DNA of 64,000 bases from an uncultured Emticicia sp. (GTDB lineage Bacteria > Bacteroidota > Bacteroidia > Cytophagales > Spirosomataceae): the NCBI RefSeq assembly GCF_937903345.1, contig NZ_CALCZQ010000007.1, positions 1 through 64,000 of the forward strand, in the 5' to 3' direction. Both the position numbers and the translations under genes were made by a program. Below the pieces are notes generated by a model. The model was not told the DNA's origin. It saw nothing but the letters and a program-made list of their open reading frames with translations, and searched no databases. Positions 1 to 7,953 of the stretch are shown here, in pieces. Each line of letters begins with the position of its first letter. The stretch's first letter is position 1.

Positions 1-50
1 TACGAGATAAACATCGGTGACTGGAGTTCAGACGTGTGCTCTTCCGATCT
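1..50. other. Untrimmed Illumina P7 adapter with index (not genomic)
   Basis: Positions 1-8 (TACGAGAT) match the inner end of the P7 flow-cell oligo. Positions 9-16 (AAACATCG) occupy the 8-base index slot. Positions 17-50 match the TruSeq read-2 primer sequence, starting GTGACTGGAGTTC and ending GCTCTTCCGATCT. The order and spacing are exactly those of a library adapter, so the real genome begins at position 51. Recognition comes from knowledge of the adapter sequence. Confidence 0.97.
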
Positions 51-426
51 GGTAACTGCTGGTGTTAAAGTAACAGTAAAAACGGAATATCAGCCTTCGT
101 ATTCAAACCCGCTTCAAGAACATTTTGTTTTCACATATCGAATTTGTATCGAAAATAATAGCCTAAACACCATTCAATTGTTGCGTCGTAAATGGCTCAT
201 TTTTGATAGCAATGGCACGGTAAGAGAAGTAGAAGGTGAAGGTGTAATTGGAGTACAGCCAGTATTAGAAACCGGAGAAACTCATGAATATGTTTCAGGT
301 TGTAATCTTAAAACCACAATTGGGAAAATGATGGGTAGCTATCTAATGGAAATAATGATTGACGGCAAACAGTTTTTTGTTAAAATTCCGGAATTTAACT
401 TGATAGTTCCTTACAGACTAAACTAA
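51..426 (+). CDS. apaG: ApaG family protein (DUF525), 5' truncated
   Basis: This is a small single-domain protein of the ApaG/DUF525 family, a beta-sandwich fold linked by name to Co2+/Mg2+ resistance; its biochemical role is not settled. The family pattern is visible: an N-terminal VKVTVKTEYQP strand, RRKWLIFDSNG, the EGEGVIGVQPVLE segment, YVSGCNL, and the closing IPEFNLIVPYRLN. About 125 native residues are present, close to the full family length, so only the first few codons are missing. The open frame continues into the adapter, and its apparent GTG start at 34 is artificial. The stop is at 424-426, followed 15 bases later by a strong terminator, so this is the last gene of its transcript. 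Confidence 0.9.
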
Positions 427-440
427 AGATACAAATCCAG

Positions 441-465
441 GCACGGCTTCAACCGTGCTTTTTTT
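441..465 (+). terminator. Rho-independent terminator after apaG
   Basis: A perfect 6-bp stem (GCACGG at 441-446 with CCGTGC at 453-458) and a 6-base loop are followed by seven T. It ends the apaG transcript before fumC. Confidence 0.88.
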
Positions 466-575
466 GTTTAAATCGTAAAAAAAGTACAGTTTTTCAAAAC
501 TATATTCAATTCTAAACTAATTTTGTAATATAGTATTACTTTCAAAACACTCTTATTTTTAATTAAAAGCAAATC

Positions 576-1976
576 ATGCAATACAGAATAGAAAAAGATA
601 CGATGGGCGAGGTACAGGTACCTGCTGATGTATATTGGGGGGCTCAAACTCAACGCTCAATCGAAAACTTTAAAATAGCTCAGGATATAAACAAAATGCC
701 AAAAGAAATCATTAAGGCATTTGCTTATTTAAAACACGGAGCCGCTTTGGCCAATAATGAATTAGGTGTCTTACCAAAAGAAAAGGCTGATTTGATTGGA
801 ACTGTATGTGATGAGATTTTGGCAGGAAAATTAGATGACCAATTCCCTTTGGTGGTTTGGCAAACTGGCTCAGGTACACAATCAAATATGAACTGCAATG
901 AGGTAATTGCTTACCGAGGTCACGTATTACAAGGGGGAGATTTGTCTGACAAACAAAAATATTTGCACCCAAATGATGATGTTAATAAATCACAATCTTC
1001 GAATGATACCTTCCCAACAGCCATGCACATTGCAGCCTATAAAATGTTGATAGAAGTTACGATTCCTGGTATTGAAAAACTGCGTGATACTTTGTCGGCA
1101 AAATCGACTGAGTTTATGAACGTAGTAAAAATAGGGCGAACTCACTTCATGGATGCAACACCTTTGACAGTTGGACAAGAGTTTTCGGGATATGTTTCTC
1201 AGTTAAATCACGGTTTGAAAGCCATAAAAAATACCTTAGAACACCTCTCAGAATTAGCTCTTGGTGGAACTGCAGTTGGTACGGGAATCAATACACCCGA
1301 TGGTTATTCAGAAAATGTAGCAAAACAAATTGCTGCTTTAACTGGTCTTCCCTTTATAACAGCCGAAAATAAATTTGAGGCATTGGCGGCTCATGATGCT
1401 ATTGTAGAATCTCACGGTGCCTTGAAAACAGTAGCAGCCAGCTTGATGAAAATCGCTAACGATGTTCGAATGCTTTCATCAGGCCCGCGTGCAGGTATCG
1501 GTGAATTGTTTATTCCAGACAACGAACCAGGTTCATCAATCATGCCTGGAAAAGTAAATCCAACACAGTGCGAAGCCCTCACCATGATTGCAGCACAAAT
1601 AATGGGGAATGACGTTGCAATCAATTTCGGAGGTGCCATGGGGCACTTTGAACTAAATGTATTTAAACCATTAATGATTTTTAACTTTTTACATTCAGCA
1701 CGTTTAATCGGCGAAGGTTGTGTTTCATTTAATGATAAATGTGCTATTGGTTTAGCACCAATTGAAGAGAATATCAAGAAACACGTAAATAACTCTCTGA
1801 TGCTGGTAACAGCCTTGAATACTAGAATAGGCTATTATAAATCTGCAGAAATTGCACAAACTGCCCATAAAAATGGTTCAACTTTGAAAGAGACAGCCAT
1901 CAGCTTAGGTTATGTGACCGCCGAAGAGTTTGATGCTTGGGTGAAACCAGAAGATATGGTGGGAAGTTTGAAATAA
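576..1976 (+). CDS. fumC: Class II fumarate hydratase
   Basis: Fumarase C interconverts fumarate and L-malate in the cytosolic TCA cycle; class II enzymes are iron-free homotetramers. The 466-residue length is standard. The fumarase/aspartase signature GSSIMPGKVNP lies at residues 319-329 on the flexible catalytic loop, and GRTH (187-190) carries the catalytic-site histidine. The start MQYRIEKDTMGEVQVPAD matches family N-termini. It follows the apaG terminator by about 110 bases, so it should have its own promoter, but I could not place a convincing one. sucC, another TCA gene, lies 7.5 kb away on the other strand and is not linked to it. Confidence 0.97.
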   Translation: MQYRIEKDTMGEVQVPADVYWGAQTQRSIENFKIAQDINKMPKEIIKAFAYLKHGAALANNELGVLPKEKADLIGTVCDEILAGKLDDQFPLVVWQTGSGTQSNMNCNEVIAYRGHVLQGGDLSDKQKYLHPNDDVNKSQSSNDTFPTAMHIAAYKMLIEVTIPGIEKLRDTLSAKSTEFMNVVKIGRTHFMDATPLTVGQEFSGYVSQLNHGLKAIKNTLEHLSELALGGTAVGTGINTPDGYSENVAKQIAALTGLPFITAENKFEALAAHDAIVESHGALKTVAASLMKIANDVRMLSSGPRAGIGELFIPDNEPGSSIMPGKVNPTQCEALTMIAAQIMGNDVAINFGGAMGHFELNVFKPLMIFNFLHSARLIGEGCVSFNDKCAIGLAPIEENIKKHVNNSLMLVTALNTRIGYYKSAEIAQTAHKNGSTLKETAISLGYVTAEEFDAWVKPEDMVGSLK

Positions 1977-1983
1977 ACAATTT

Positions 1984-2046
1984 ATGTTTGAGTTTTGATG
2001 TTCGAATTTTGGTTTCTCCAAGCATCAAAACTCAAACATCTAACAG
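1984..2046. repeat. Heptad-built inverted repeat between fumC and csaA
   Basis: ATGTTTGAGTTTTGATG (1984-2000) is perfectly inverted at 2023-2039, giving a 17-bp stem with a 22-base loop. Both arms divide into 7-base units: ATGTTTG, AGTTTTG, ATGTTCG, AATTTTG on the left, and CAAGCAT, CAAAACT, CAAACAT, CTAACAG on the right. There is no T-tract, so it is not a textbook terminator. It lies 8 bases after the fumC stop and 9 before the csaA start. Confidence 0.85.
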
Positions 2047-2054
2047 CCATAACA

Positions 2055-2396
2055 ATGAGCGAAACTATTACATGGCAAGATTTTGAAAAAGTAGAACTCC
2101 GTGCTGGAACTATCATTGAAGTAAACGATTTTCCAAAAGCACGTAAACCAGCTTTCAAACTATTGATTGATTTCGGAACCGAAATAGGAATCAAACGCTC
2201 TTCTGCACAAATCACCAAACGCTACACAAAGGAAGAATTACTCGGTAAACAAGTAATTTGTGTGACGAATTTCCCAGCTCGTCAAATCGCTGATTTTATG
2301 TCGGAAGTACTTACTACTGGTTTTATTCTAGAAAATGGCGAGGTGGTTTTATCCGAACCACAACAAAAAGTGCCAAATGGTAGCCTTTTAGCATGA
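2055..2396 (+). CDS. csaA: CsaA-like tRNA-binding domain protein
   Basis: This is a 113-residue protein that is essentially one tRNA-binding (EMAP/Trbp111-type OB-fold) domain; members are homodimers, and CsaA has been described as a secretion-related chaperone. The visible features are the opening TITWQDFEKVELRAGTI, RKPAFKLLIDFG, GIKRSSAQIT, and the GKQVICVTNFPARQIADFMSEVL segment. The frame is open back to 1995, but the extension is unlike the family and runs through the inverted repeat. The ATG at 2055 gives the expected MSETITWQDFEKVE N-terminus. Whether it is cotranscribed with fumC depends on what the intervening hairpin does. Confidence 0.92.
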   Translation: MSETITWQDFEKVELRAGTIIEVNDFPKARKPAFKLLIDFGTEIGIKRSSAQITKRYTKEELLGKQVICVTNFPARQIADFMSEVLTTGFILENGEVVLSEPQQKVPNGSLLA

Positions 2397-2411
2397 GTTC
2401 TTGAACTTTTT

Positions 2412-2444
2412 CTTGCAAATCTTGTTTCTATAAGTATACATTTG
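2412..2444 (+). promoter_or_regulatory. Bacteroidota-type promoter for the metal-handling cluster
   Basis: TACATTTG at 2437-2444 is a perfect TAnnTTTG -7 box. CTTG at 2412-2415 is a near-consensus -33 box, with a 21-base spacer. It sits 22 bases before the first start codon of the cluster (2466). Confidence 0.55.
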
Positions 2445-2465
2445 TTTATAATTCCAATCAAATAA

Positions 2466-2897
2466 ATGAAAAAGGCTATATTCCGCATATTCAATGTGAT
2501 GATGGCAGCAGTAGTGCTACTAAGTAGTACAGGCTTTGGTTTGGTTGAACATTCTTGCACAGTAAAAGGTAAACAAACTTCTTTAAACAAAAGCAGAAGT
2601 GCTTGTTGCAGTAAAACTTCGCAAAAAAGCTCTTTTCCGCAAAAAACTACTTTAAAAAAATCTAAGTGCTGTACTGAAGAAGGAAAATACGAAAATGTTG
2701 ATTATTCTTCATCAGCCTCTCAAAGTGTAGCTAAATTTGTTCAACTTGGCTTAGATTGGGCAAAAACTTCAGTTAATTCATTCATTAAATCAATCTTGGA
2801 AGAGATTTTAGATAATATTTCTTCCAAAAAAAGTTCATCTTCTCCCCCTTCTGATGGTCGAACCATCTTGATTTTCATCCAATTATTCTTGATTTGA
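2466..2897 (+). CDS. HYC_CC_PP family cysteine-rich exported protein
   Basis: This is a 143-residue exported protein with a signal peptide over about residues 1-26. It carries the marks of the Bacteroidota HYC_CC_PP family: H29-S30-C31 (variant of HYC), the cysteine pairs C47-C48 and C68-C69, and P127-P128 followed by a hydrophobic tail. The function of the family is not established, but it is repeatedly found beside TonB receptors and metal-binding proteins, as here. Five cysteines in an otherwise Ser/Lys-rich, poorly ordered protein suggest periplasmic binding of a soft metal; that is inference. It is the first gene of the cluster, directly downstream of a promoter with a perfect -7 box. 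Confidence 0.82.
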   Translation: MKKAIFRIFNVMMAAVVLLSSTGFGLVEHSCTVKGKQTSLNKSRSACCSKTSQKSSFPQKTTLKKSKCCTEEGKYENVDYSSSASQSVAKFVQLGLDWAKTSVNSFIKSILEEILDNISSKKSSSSPPSDGRTILIFIQLFLI

Positions 2898-3063
2898 GGT
2901 CTATTTCTCAGTTTATTGCAATTTTTTACGCTCAATCTTTTAATTTTCTTTTCTGAACTTAAGAAAAGATTTTAAATTTTATGCTTTAGTTAATTCTCAG
3001 ATAAATATTCCACGAAATTATCAGGCTAAGTAAGCATAAAACTTCATCTATAAAAAAACTAAT

Positions 3064-3801
3064 ATGACACGATCATTTGAAGTAACAGGCATGACTTGTG
3101 AAGCCTGTGAATATAAAATTCAACATTTATTTTCGGGCCTTGAAGGTGTCAAATCCGTGTTTGTTGATAAAAAAACCAATACTGCAACGGTTGAAATGGA
3201 AAAAGATATTCCGTTAAGTAATTTTCAGGAGGTCATAAAACCTTATTCAAAATATTCTGTAAGTGATACAACAACAAAACCACCATTTATTGATGAGGAA
3301 GTTACAAAAACTTGGTTTGAGACTTATCGCCCACTTTTATTGATATTTTCATTCATTTCAGGTGTTTCAATAATAAAAGCTTTTCATAGCAATATTTTTG
3401 AAACCGAACATTTCAGTTGGATTTACTTCATGAATAATTTCATGGCGGGCTTTTTTATTGTATTTTCATTTTTTAAGTTTCTAAATCTAAAAGCATTTGC
3501 CGAAAGTTATGCCATGTATGATCTCTTGGCAATGAAAATCCCTGTTTATGGATTCGTATATCCATTCATTGAACTTGGGCTTGGTTTGGCTTATCTGACA
3601 GCATTTCAACCCACATTTACGAATTGGGCAACTGTAATAATTATGGGATTTAGTACAATTGGTGTAATTCAGAGTGTTATGAATAAGCAAAAAATCAGGT
3701 GTGCTTGCTTAGGTACAGTTTTTAATTTACCCATGAGTACGGTTACAATTATCGAGGATTTATTAATGGTCGGGATGGCGATTTTGATGATTATTATCTA
3801 A
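3064..3801 (+). CDS. HMA domain fused to a MauE/DoxX-like membrane domain
   Basis: Residues 1-65 form a heavy-metal-associated domain with the MTCEAC metal site (C12, C15), as in Cu+ chaperones and P-type ATPases. From about residue 88 there are four or five hydrophobic helices (around 88-106, 119-141, 160-181, 187-205 and 225-245). A CACLG motif (C213, C215) and DLLAMKIPVYGF resemble the MauE/DoxX family of thiol-linked membrane proteins. The cytosolic HMA head on a redox-like membrane domain suggests metal delivery or reduction at the inner membrane. It lies between the HYC_CC_PP gene and the PepSY gene, only 6 bases from the latter, so the two are almost certainly cotranscribed. Confidence 0.85.
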   Translation: MTRSFEVTGMTCEACEYKIQHLFSGLEGVKSVFVDKKTNTATVEMEKDIPLSNFQEVIKPYSKYSVSDTTTKPPFIDEEVTKTWFETYRPLLLIFSFISGVSIIKAFHSNIFETEHFSWIYFMNNFMAGFFIVFSFFKFLNLKAFAESYAMYDLLAMKIPVYGFVYPFIELGLGLAYLTAFQPTFTNWATVIIMGFSTIGVIQSVMNKQKIRCACLGTVFNLPMSTVTIIEDLLMVGMAILMIII

Positions 3802-3807
3802 AAATAT

Positions 3808-4539
3808 ATGAAGAAAGTAGTATTTCAGCGAAAAATAAGAAAAACACACCGCTGGATGGGTGTTATCTTAGGTGTTCAATTTTTTTTGTGGACAATTGGA
3901 GGACTGTACTTTAGTTGGTCAGATATGGATGAGGTACATGGCGACCACCAAAAAGCTCATATTCATCCGATTAGTGCAAATATAGGTCTTGTAAATCCTC
4001 AGGAAATAATCGACGAAATCAAGTTGAAGGATTCGGTAAATTTCCTTTTTGATATTCGACTGATACAAATTCTGAATCGTCCATTTTATCAAATTATCTA
4101 CTCAAAAGAGCATGATAGAGGCAAAAAAATACAATTGGCCAATGCCACAACTGGCGAGTTACGAACAGCTTTAAGCAAAGAAGAAGCAATTGAAATTGCC
4201 AAGAAAAATTTCACGAATGATACTCCGGTAAAGTCTGTCGAATATTTAACCAATACTAATGGACATCATGAATACCGAGAGCAGCCACTACCCGCTTTTG
4301 CAATTACATTTTCACATCCAACAAATACTACTGTTTATGTGGCAAGTGAACTCGGAACGGTGCAAAAATTTAGAAATAGCAAATGGAGAATCTTCGATTT
4401 TTTATGGATGCTTCATACAATGGACTATCAGAGCCGTGACAATATATCGAATTGGCAACTAAGAGCCTTTTCAATTTTCGGACTTTTTACAATTATGAGC
4501 GGCTTTACTCTGTTTTTTATCAGTCGAAAGAAGATATAA
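3808..4539 (+). CDS. PepSY domain membrane protein
   Basis: This is a 243-residue PepSY-TM type protein. A basic N-terminus (RKIRKTHRWMGVILG) leads into a first helix at about residues 15-36, then a histidine-rich stretch (VHGDHQKAHIHP), a periplasmic PepSY region, and a second helix at about 218-238. PepSY-TM proteins often accompany TonB-dependent metal uptake, and some act in reduction of imported metal complexes, so a reductase or chelate-release role is plausible here. The RxxHRWxG motif at the first helix fits heme-binding relatives, but one motif is not proof. It is separated by 6 bases from the upstream gene and by 23 from the downstream one. Confidence 0.85.
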   Translation: MKKVVFQRKIRKTHRWMGVILGVQFFLWTIGGLYFSWSDMDEVHGDHQKAHIHPISANIGLVNPQEIIDEIKLKDSVNFLFDIRLIQILNRPFYQIIYSKEHDRGKKIQLANATTGELRTALSKEEAIEIAKKNFTNDTPVKSVEYLTNTNGHHEYREQPLPAFAITFSHPTNTTVYVASELGTVQKFRNSKWRIFDFLWMLHTMDYQSRDNISNWQLRAFSIFGLFTIMSGFTLFFISRKKI

Positions 4540-4562
4540 ATACATCTTGATCTAACTTTAAA

Positions 4563-5621
4563 ATGAAAAAAATATTAGTTTATCTAATAATAATACTTGT
4601 TCTGTGGTCTTGTATTCAAAATGAAACAACACCCGAACTAAATGTAACTTTTCCTGCGGCATTTGTTATCAATGGAGAAAGTACAACAATATCGGTCATC
4701 GACTTAAATAGTGCTCAAACGAGTACAATCAGCCTTAACAAGTCTGTAAGTAAGCACGCTACTTATAATATGACAGATCATGTTGTATTTCCGCACCATA
4801 TCTATCTCTCTCCAGATGGAACAAAATTGAGTATAGGCGTTCCAGGAGTTGATTTAACTGAAGGTCATACAGGTACACACGAAACTGGGGGAAAAATCTT
4901 GATTGTTGACGCTAAAACTGGAAAAGTACTCTCAACCACAGAACTTTCTAAACCAAATCATAATTCTATATTCTCTCCGAATGGAAATGAAGTTTGGACT
5001 ACCTCGATGGAACATGATGGTAAAACTTTAGTATTTGATGCCAGATCAATGATATTAAAAAATAGTATTGCCGTCGGAAAAGAACCAGCAGAAGTGACAT
5101 TTTCAGCCAACGAAAAATATGCTTTTTCAGCCAACGGAGGCAGTAATTCGGTTTCGGTAATTGATATTCTTACTAAAAAAGTTATTAAAACAATAGAAGT
5201 GGGTGCTGAACCAGTCGGAGCATGGACAGGAGCAGATGGAAATATGTATGTCGATAATGAAGTCGGAAAAACAGTAAGTGTTATTAATGTAGATAAATTA
5301 GAGGTTATAGAAACCGTTGATTTAGGTTTTACACCCGGTTATGTTGCTTACAATCAAATGTCAAACGAAATGTGGGTGAGTAATGCGGGTCAAAGTTTTG
5401 TATATTATTTTGTAAGAGAAAACAATAAATGGAAAAAGGCTGGCAGCATACAAACTGGTTTAGATGCTCATGCAATTGCGTTCTCAAAAGATGGTAAACT
5501 TGCTTATGTAACAAATCAAAAAAACCTAAGTGTTTCAATAGTCAATACTACTAATCATACAAAAATCAAAGACGTTCAGGTTGGGCAGAAACCAAACGGA
5601 ATTGTTATAAAAAATCAATAA
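4563..5621 (+). CDS. YncE-like beta-propeller lipoprotein, first copy
   Basis: This is a 352-residue lipoprotein with a lipobox ending in LWSC (Cys at residue 16), followed by a YVTN-type beta-propeller with repeats such as FVINGESTTISVIDL, AFSANGGSNSVSVIDI and KLAYVTNQKNLSVSIVN. Two histidine-rich loops, VFPHHIYLSPDG and EGHTGTHETGG, could be metal sites (inference). E. coli YncE is also a propeller encoded beside a TonB receptor (YncD), so the pairing is known even though the substrate is not. The stop lies 1 base from the receptor start, implying coupled translation. A paralogue follows the receptor at 7954. Confidence 0.9.
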   Translation: MKKILVYLIIILVLWSCIQNETTPELNVTFPAAFVINGESTTISVIDLNSAQTSTISLNKSVSKHATYNMTDHVVFPHHIYLSPDGTKLSIGVPGVDLTEGHTGTHETGGKILIVDAKTGKVLSTTELSKPNHNSIFSPNGNEVWTTSMEHDGKTLVFDARSMILKNSIAVGKEPAEVTFSANEKYAFSANGGSNSVSVIDILTKKVIKTIEVGAEPVGAWTGADGNMYVDNEVGKTVSVINVDKLEVIETVDLGFTPGYVAYNQMSNEMWVSNAGQSFVYYFVRENNKWKKAGSIQTGLDAHAIAFSKDGKLAYVTNQKNLSVSIVNTTNHTKIKDVQVGQKPNGIVIKNQ

Positions 5622-5622
5622 A

Positions 5623-7869
5623 ATGAGGAATCACATTCGACAAAGTACAAATTGGCAATTCCTCATGCTTCTTCTAATAATAGGAAGCACAAGCTTTGCC
5701 CAAAACGTAAACGGCGTAGTTTTAGATAAAAGTAATAATAAAGAAGAGGCTATCATTGGAGCGACAGTAAACTGGCTTGGCACAAAAACAGCAACAACGA
5801 CCGATATTGAAGGAAAATTTTCTATTGCCCGTGCCAAGTCTAAGAAACTGATTATCAGCTTTGTAGGCTATAAATCTGATACACTCGATATAAGCAATGA
5901 AACCGAATTGAGAGTGTATCTTCAATCCGAATATCAATTGCAAGAAGTAGTCGTTCGTAGCAGTTCTACCTCGATGGATAGACTTTCACCAATTCATACT
6001 GAAATCTTAACTTCAAAGGCATTGGCAAAGGCCGCTTGTTGTAATCTTTCTGAAAGTTTCGAGACAAACGCCTCAGTTTCAGTCAGTTATGCCGATGCCG
6101 TTACGGGTGCAAAGCAAATCCAACTTTTAGGTTTGGCAGGAACCTATGTTCAAACCAATGTAGAAAATATCCCTTCAATAAGAGGATTGGCAACTACTTT
6201 CGGCCTAAATTATGTCCCTGGTACCTGGATTCAATCGATTGACATTGGGAAAGGTGCAGGTTCGGTTGTGAACGGTTATGAGGCGATGACAGGACAAATC
6301 AATATTGAGCTTCAAAAACCAGATTTGGCTGAAAAAGTTTACTTAAATACCTACGTAAATAGCTTAGGTCGTGGAGAAATAAACCTAAATTTAGCTCATA
6401 TTTTTAAACAAAAAGCAGAAATTAAGCCCAAATGGTCAGTAGCATTACTTACTCATGGCTCTACGATGCAAACGACAATTGATAAAAACAACGATAATTT
6501 TTATGATTTACCCAAATACACGCAAGCGAATTTTATCAATCGTTGGAAATATGAATCTGATAAAATGGTAGCCCAGTTTGGTATAAAATACCTTTATGAT
6601 ACACGTTTGGGCGGTCAAATCAATAAAAATCCTTTATCACTTGATAAGCTAATTTATAGATTCTCTAATACCACAAATAGAGCTGAATTTTTCTCAAAAA
6701 CTGCTAAACTTTATCAATCAAAACCATACCGAGGCCTAGGTTTAATATTTAACGGGGTCCATCATGATTCAAAATCACAGTTCGGTTTTCGTCCATATAA
6801 TGGAAAACAACAAACGCTTTACGGAAATTTGATTTATCAAGATATTTTTGGCAATACTAATCATTCATACAAAGCCGGCTTAAGTTTTTTATATGATAAT
6901 TACGATGAAAAATTTGCTGACTTGATTTTCAAAAGAAAAGAAATAGTAAAAGGTGCTTTCTTCGAATATACCTATAAACACCTCGAAAAATTAACCGCAG
7001 TAGCAGGTTCTAGGCTCGATTTCCATAATCTTTATGGTACGATTTTTACTCCTCGCTTACACGTACTATATAATACAACCGAAAATACAGCCTTTCGACT
7101 TTCGGCAGGAAAAGGCTTTCGAACTGCCAATCCATTGGCTGAGTATTTCGGAAATTTAGTAAGTTCAAGAACAGTACGCTTCTTAGAAGCTATCAGACCC
7201 GAAGTTTCGTGGAATTATGGCATTAGTTTAACCAAAACTTTCGGCAAATCTAATTTGATTATTGATTTGTTTCATACGCAATTCCAAAATCAATTAATTG
7301 GCGATACCGAACATCCAAATTTCTTGTATTTCTATAATTCACAAGGAAATAATTACGCAAATTCAGCACAAATTGAACTGAATCTTATGCCAATTCCTCG
7401 ATTTGAGTTAAAAGTGGCTTATCGCTATTCAGATGTTTGGCAAACACTTGGAAAAGCTTTAAATCAAGAAATAACTGTACAAAAAATGTTTGTACCAAGA
7501 GATAGAATTCTATTTAATGTCGGGTATGCCCTACCCTATGATAAATGGAAATTTGATGTAACATTACAATACAATGGACAACGTAGAATCCCAAATTTAT
7601 CTACGACTTATGTTCACACAAGTTATGAAGCGATGCCAATACAATATGCTCCAGCGTTTGTAAATCTGAACGCTCAAGTTAGTCGTTCGTTTAGAAGATG
7701 GGATATTTATCTTGGTGGAGAAAACATAACAAATTTCAGACAAAAAGACCCCATCGTCACTCCAGATAATCCTTTTGGAAGTAGATTTGATGCAGGAAGT
7801 GCATGGGGTCCAGTTGTAGGGCGTGTCATTTATTTCGGAACTCGCTACAAACTTGGAGGTAGAATTTGA
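5623..7869 (+). CDS. TonB-dependent receptor of the metal-handling cluster
   Basis: This is a 748-residue outer-membrane receptor. The signal peptide ends near SFAQ (residue 27); a carboxypeptidase-regulatory-like domain spans about 28-102, the plug follows from about 105, and the rest is a beta-barrel ending in VGRVIYFGTRYKL. An unusual cysteine pair, C139-C140 in AACCNLSESFETN, sits in the plug where it could face the ligand path, and it echoes the CC pairs in the first and last genes of the cluster. I infer import of a metal or metal chelate, with copper the most likely given two HMA proteins. No SusD partner is present, which argues against glycan import. Confidence 0.9.
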   Translation: MRNHIRQSTNWQFLMLLLIIGSTSFAQNVNGVVLDKSNNKEEAIIGATVNWLGTKTATTTDIEGKFSIARAKSKKLIISFVGYKSDTLDISNETELRVYLQSEYQLQEVVVRSSSTSMDRLSPIHTEILTSKALAKAACCNLSESFETNASVSVSYADAVTGAKQIQLLGLAGTYVQTNVENIPSIRGLATTFGLNYVPGTWIQSIDIGKGAGSVVNGYEAMTGQINIELQKPDLAEKVYLNTYVNSLGRGEINLNLAHIFKQKAEIKPKWSVALLTHGSTMQTTIDKNNDNFYDLPKYTQANFINRWKYESDKMVAQFGIKYLYDTRLGGQINKNPLSLDKLIYRFSNTTNRAEFFSKTAKLYQSKPYRGLGLIFNGVHHDSKSQFGFRPYNGKQQTLYGNLIYQDIFGNTNHSYKAGLSFLYDNYDEKFADLIFKRKEIVKGAFFEYTYKHLEKLTAVAGSRLDFHNLYGTIFTPRLHVLYNTTENTAFRLSAGKGFRTANPLAEYFGNLVSSRTVRFLEAIRPEVSWNYGISLTKTFGKSNLIIDLFHTQFQNQLIGDTEHPNFLYFYNSQGNNYANSAQIELNLMPIPRFELKVAYRYSDVWQTLGKALNQEITVQKMFVPRDRILFNVGYALPYDKWKFDVTLQYNGQRRIPNLSTTYVHTSYEAMPIQYAPAFVNLNAQVSRSFRRWDIYLGGENITNFRQKDPIVTPDNPFGSRFDAGSAWGPVVGRVIYFGTRYKLGGRI

Positions 7870-7953
7870 TTTTCTACCATTAACTAATAATTTTTTTTTT
7901 GATATACAGATAAACTTAGAAGATTCGTTTTGTAATAGTAGAAAACAAAAATA

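Noticed and set aside
34..50. GTG start giving apaG an MCSSDL N-terminus
   Set aside because: These bases are sequencing adapter; the true start lies outside the window.
1995..2054. Twenty-residue N-terminal extension of csaA
   Set aside because: It runs through the inverted repeat and does not resemble the family; ATG at 2055 gives the normal N-terminus.
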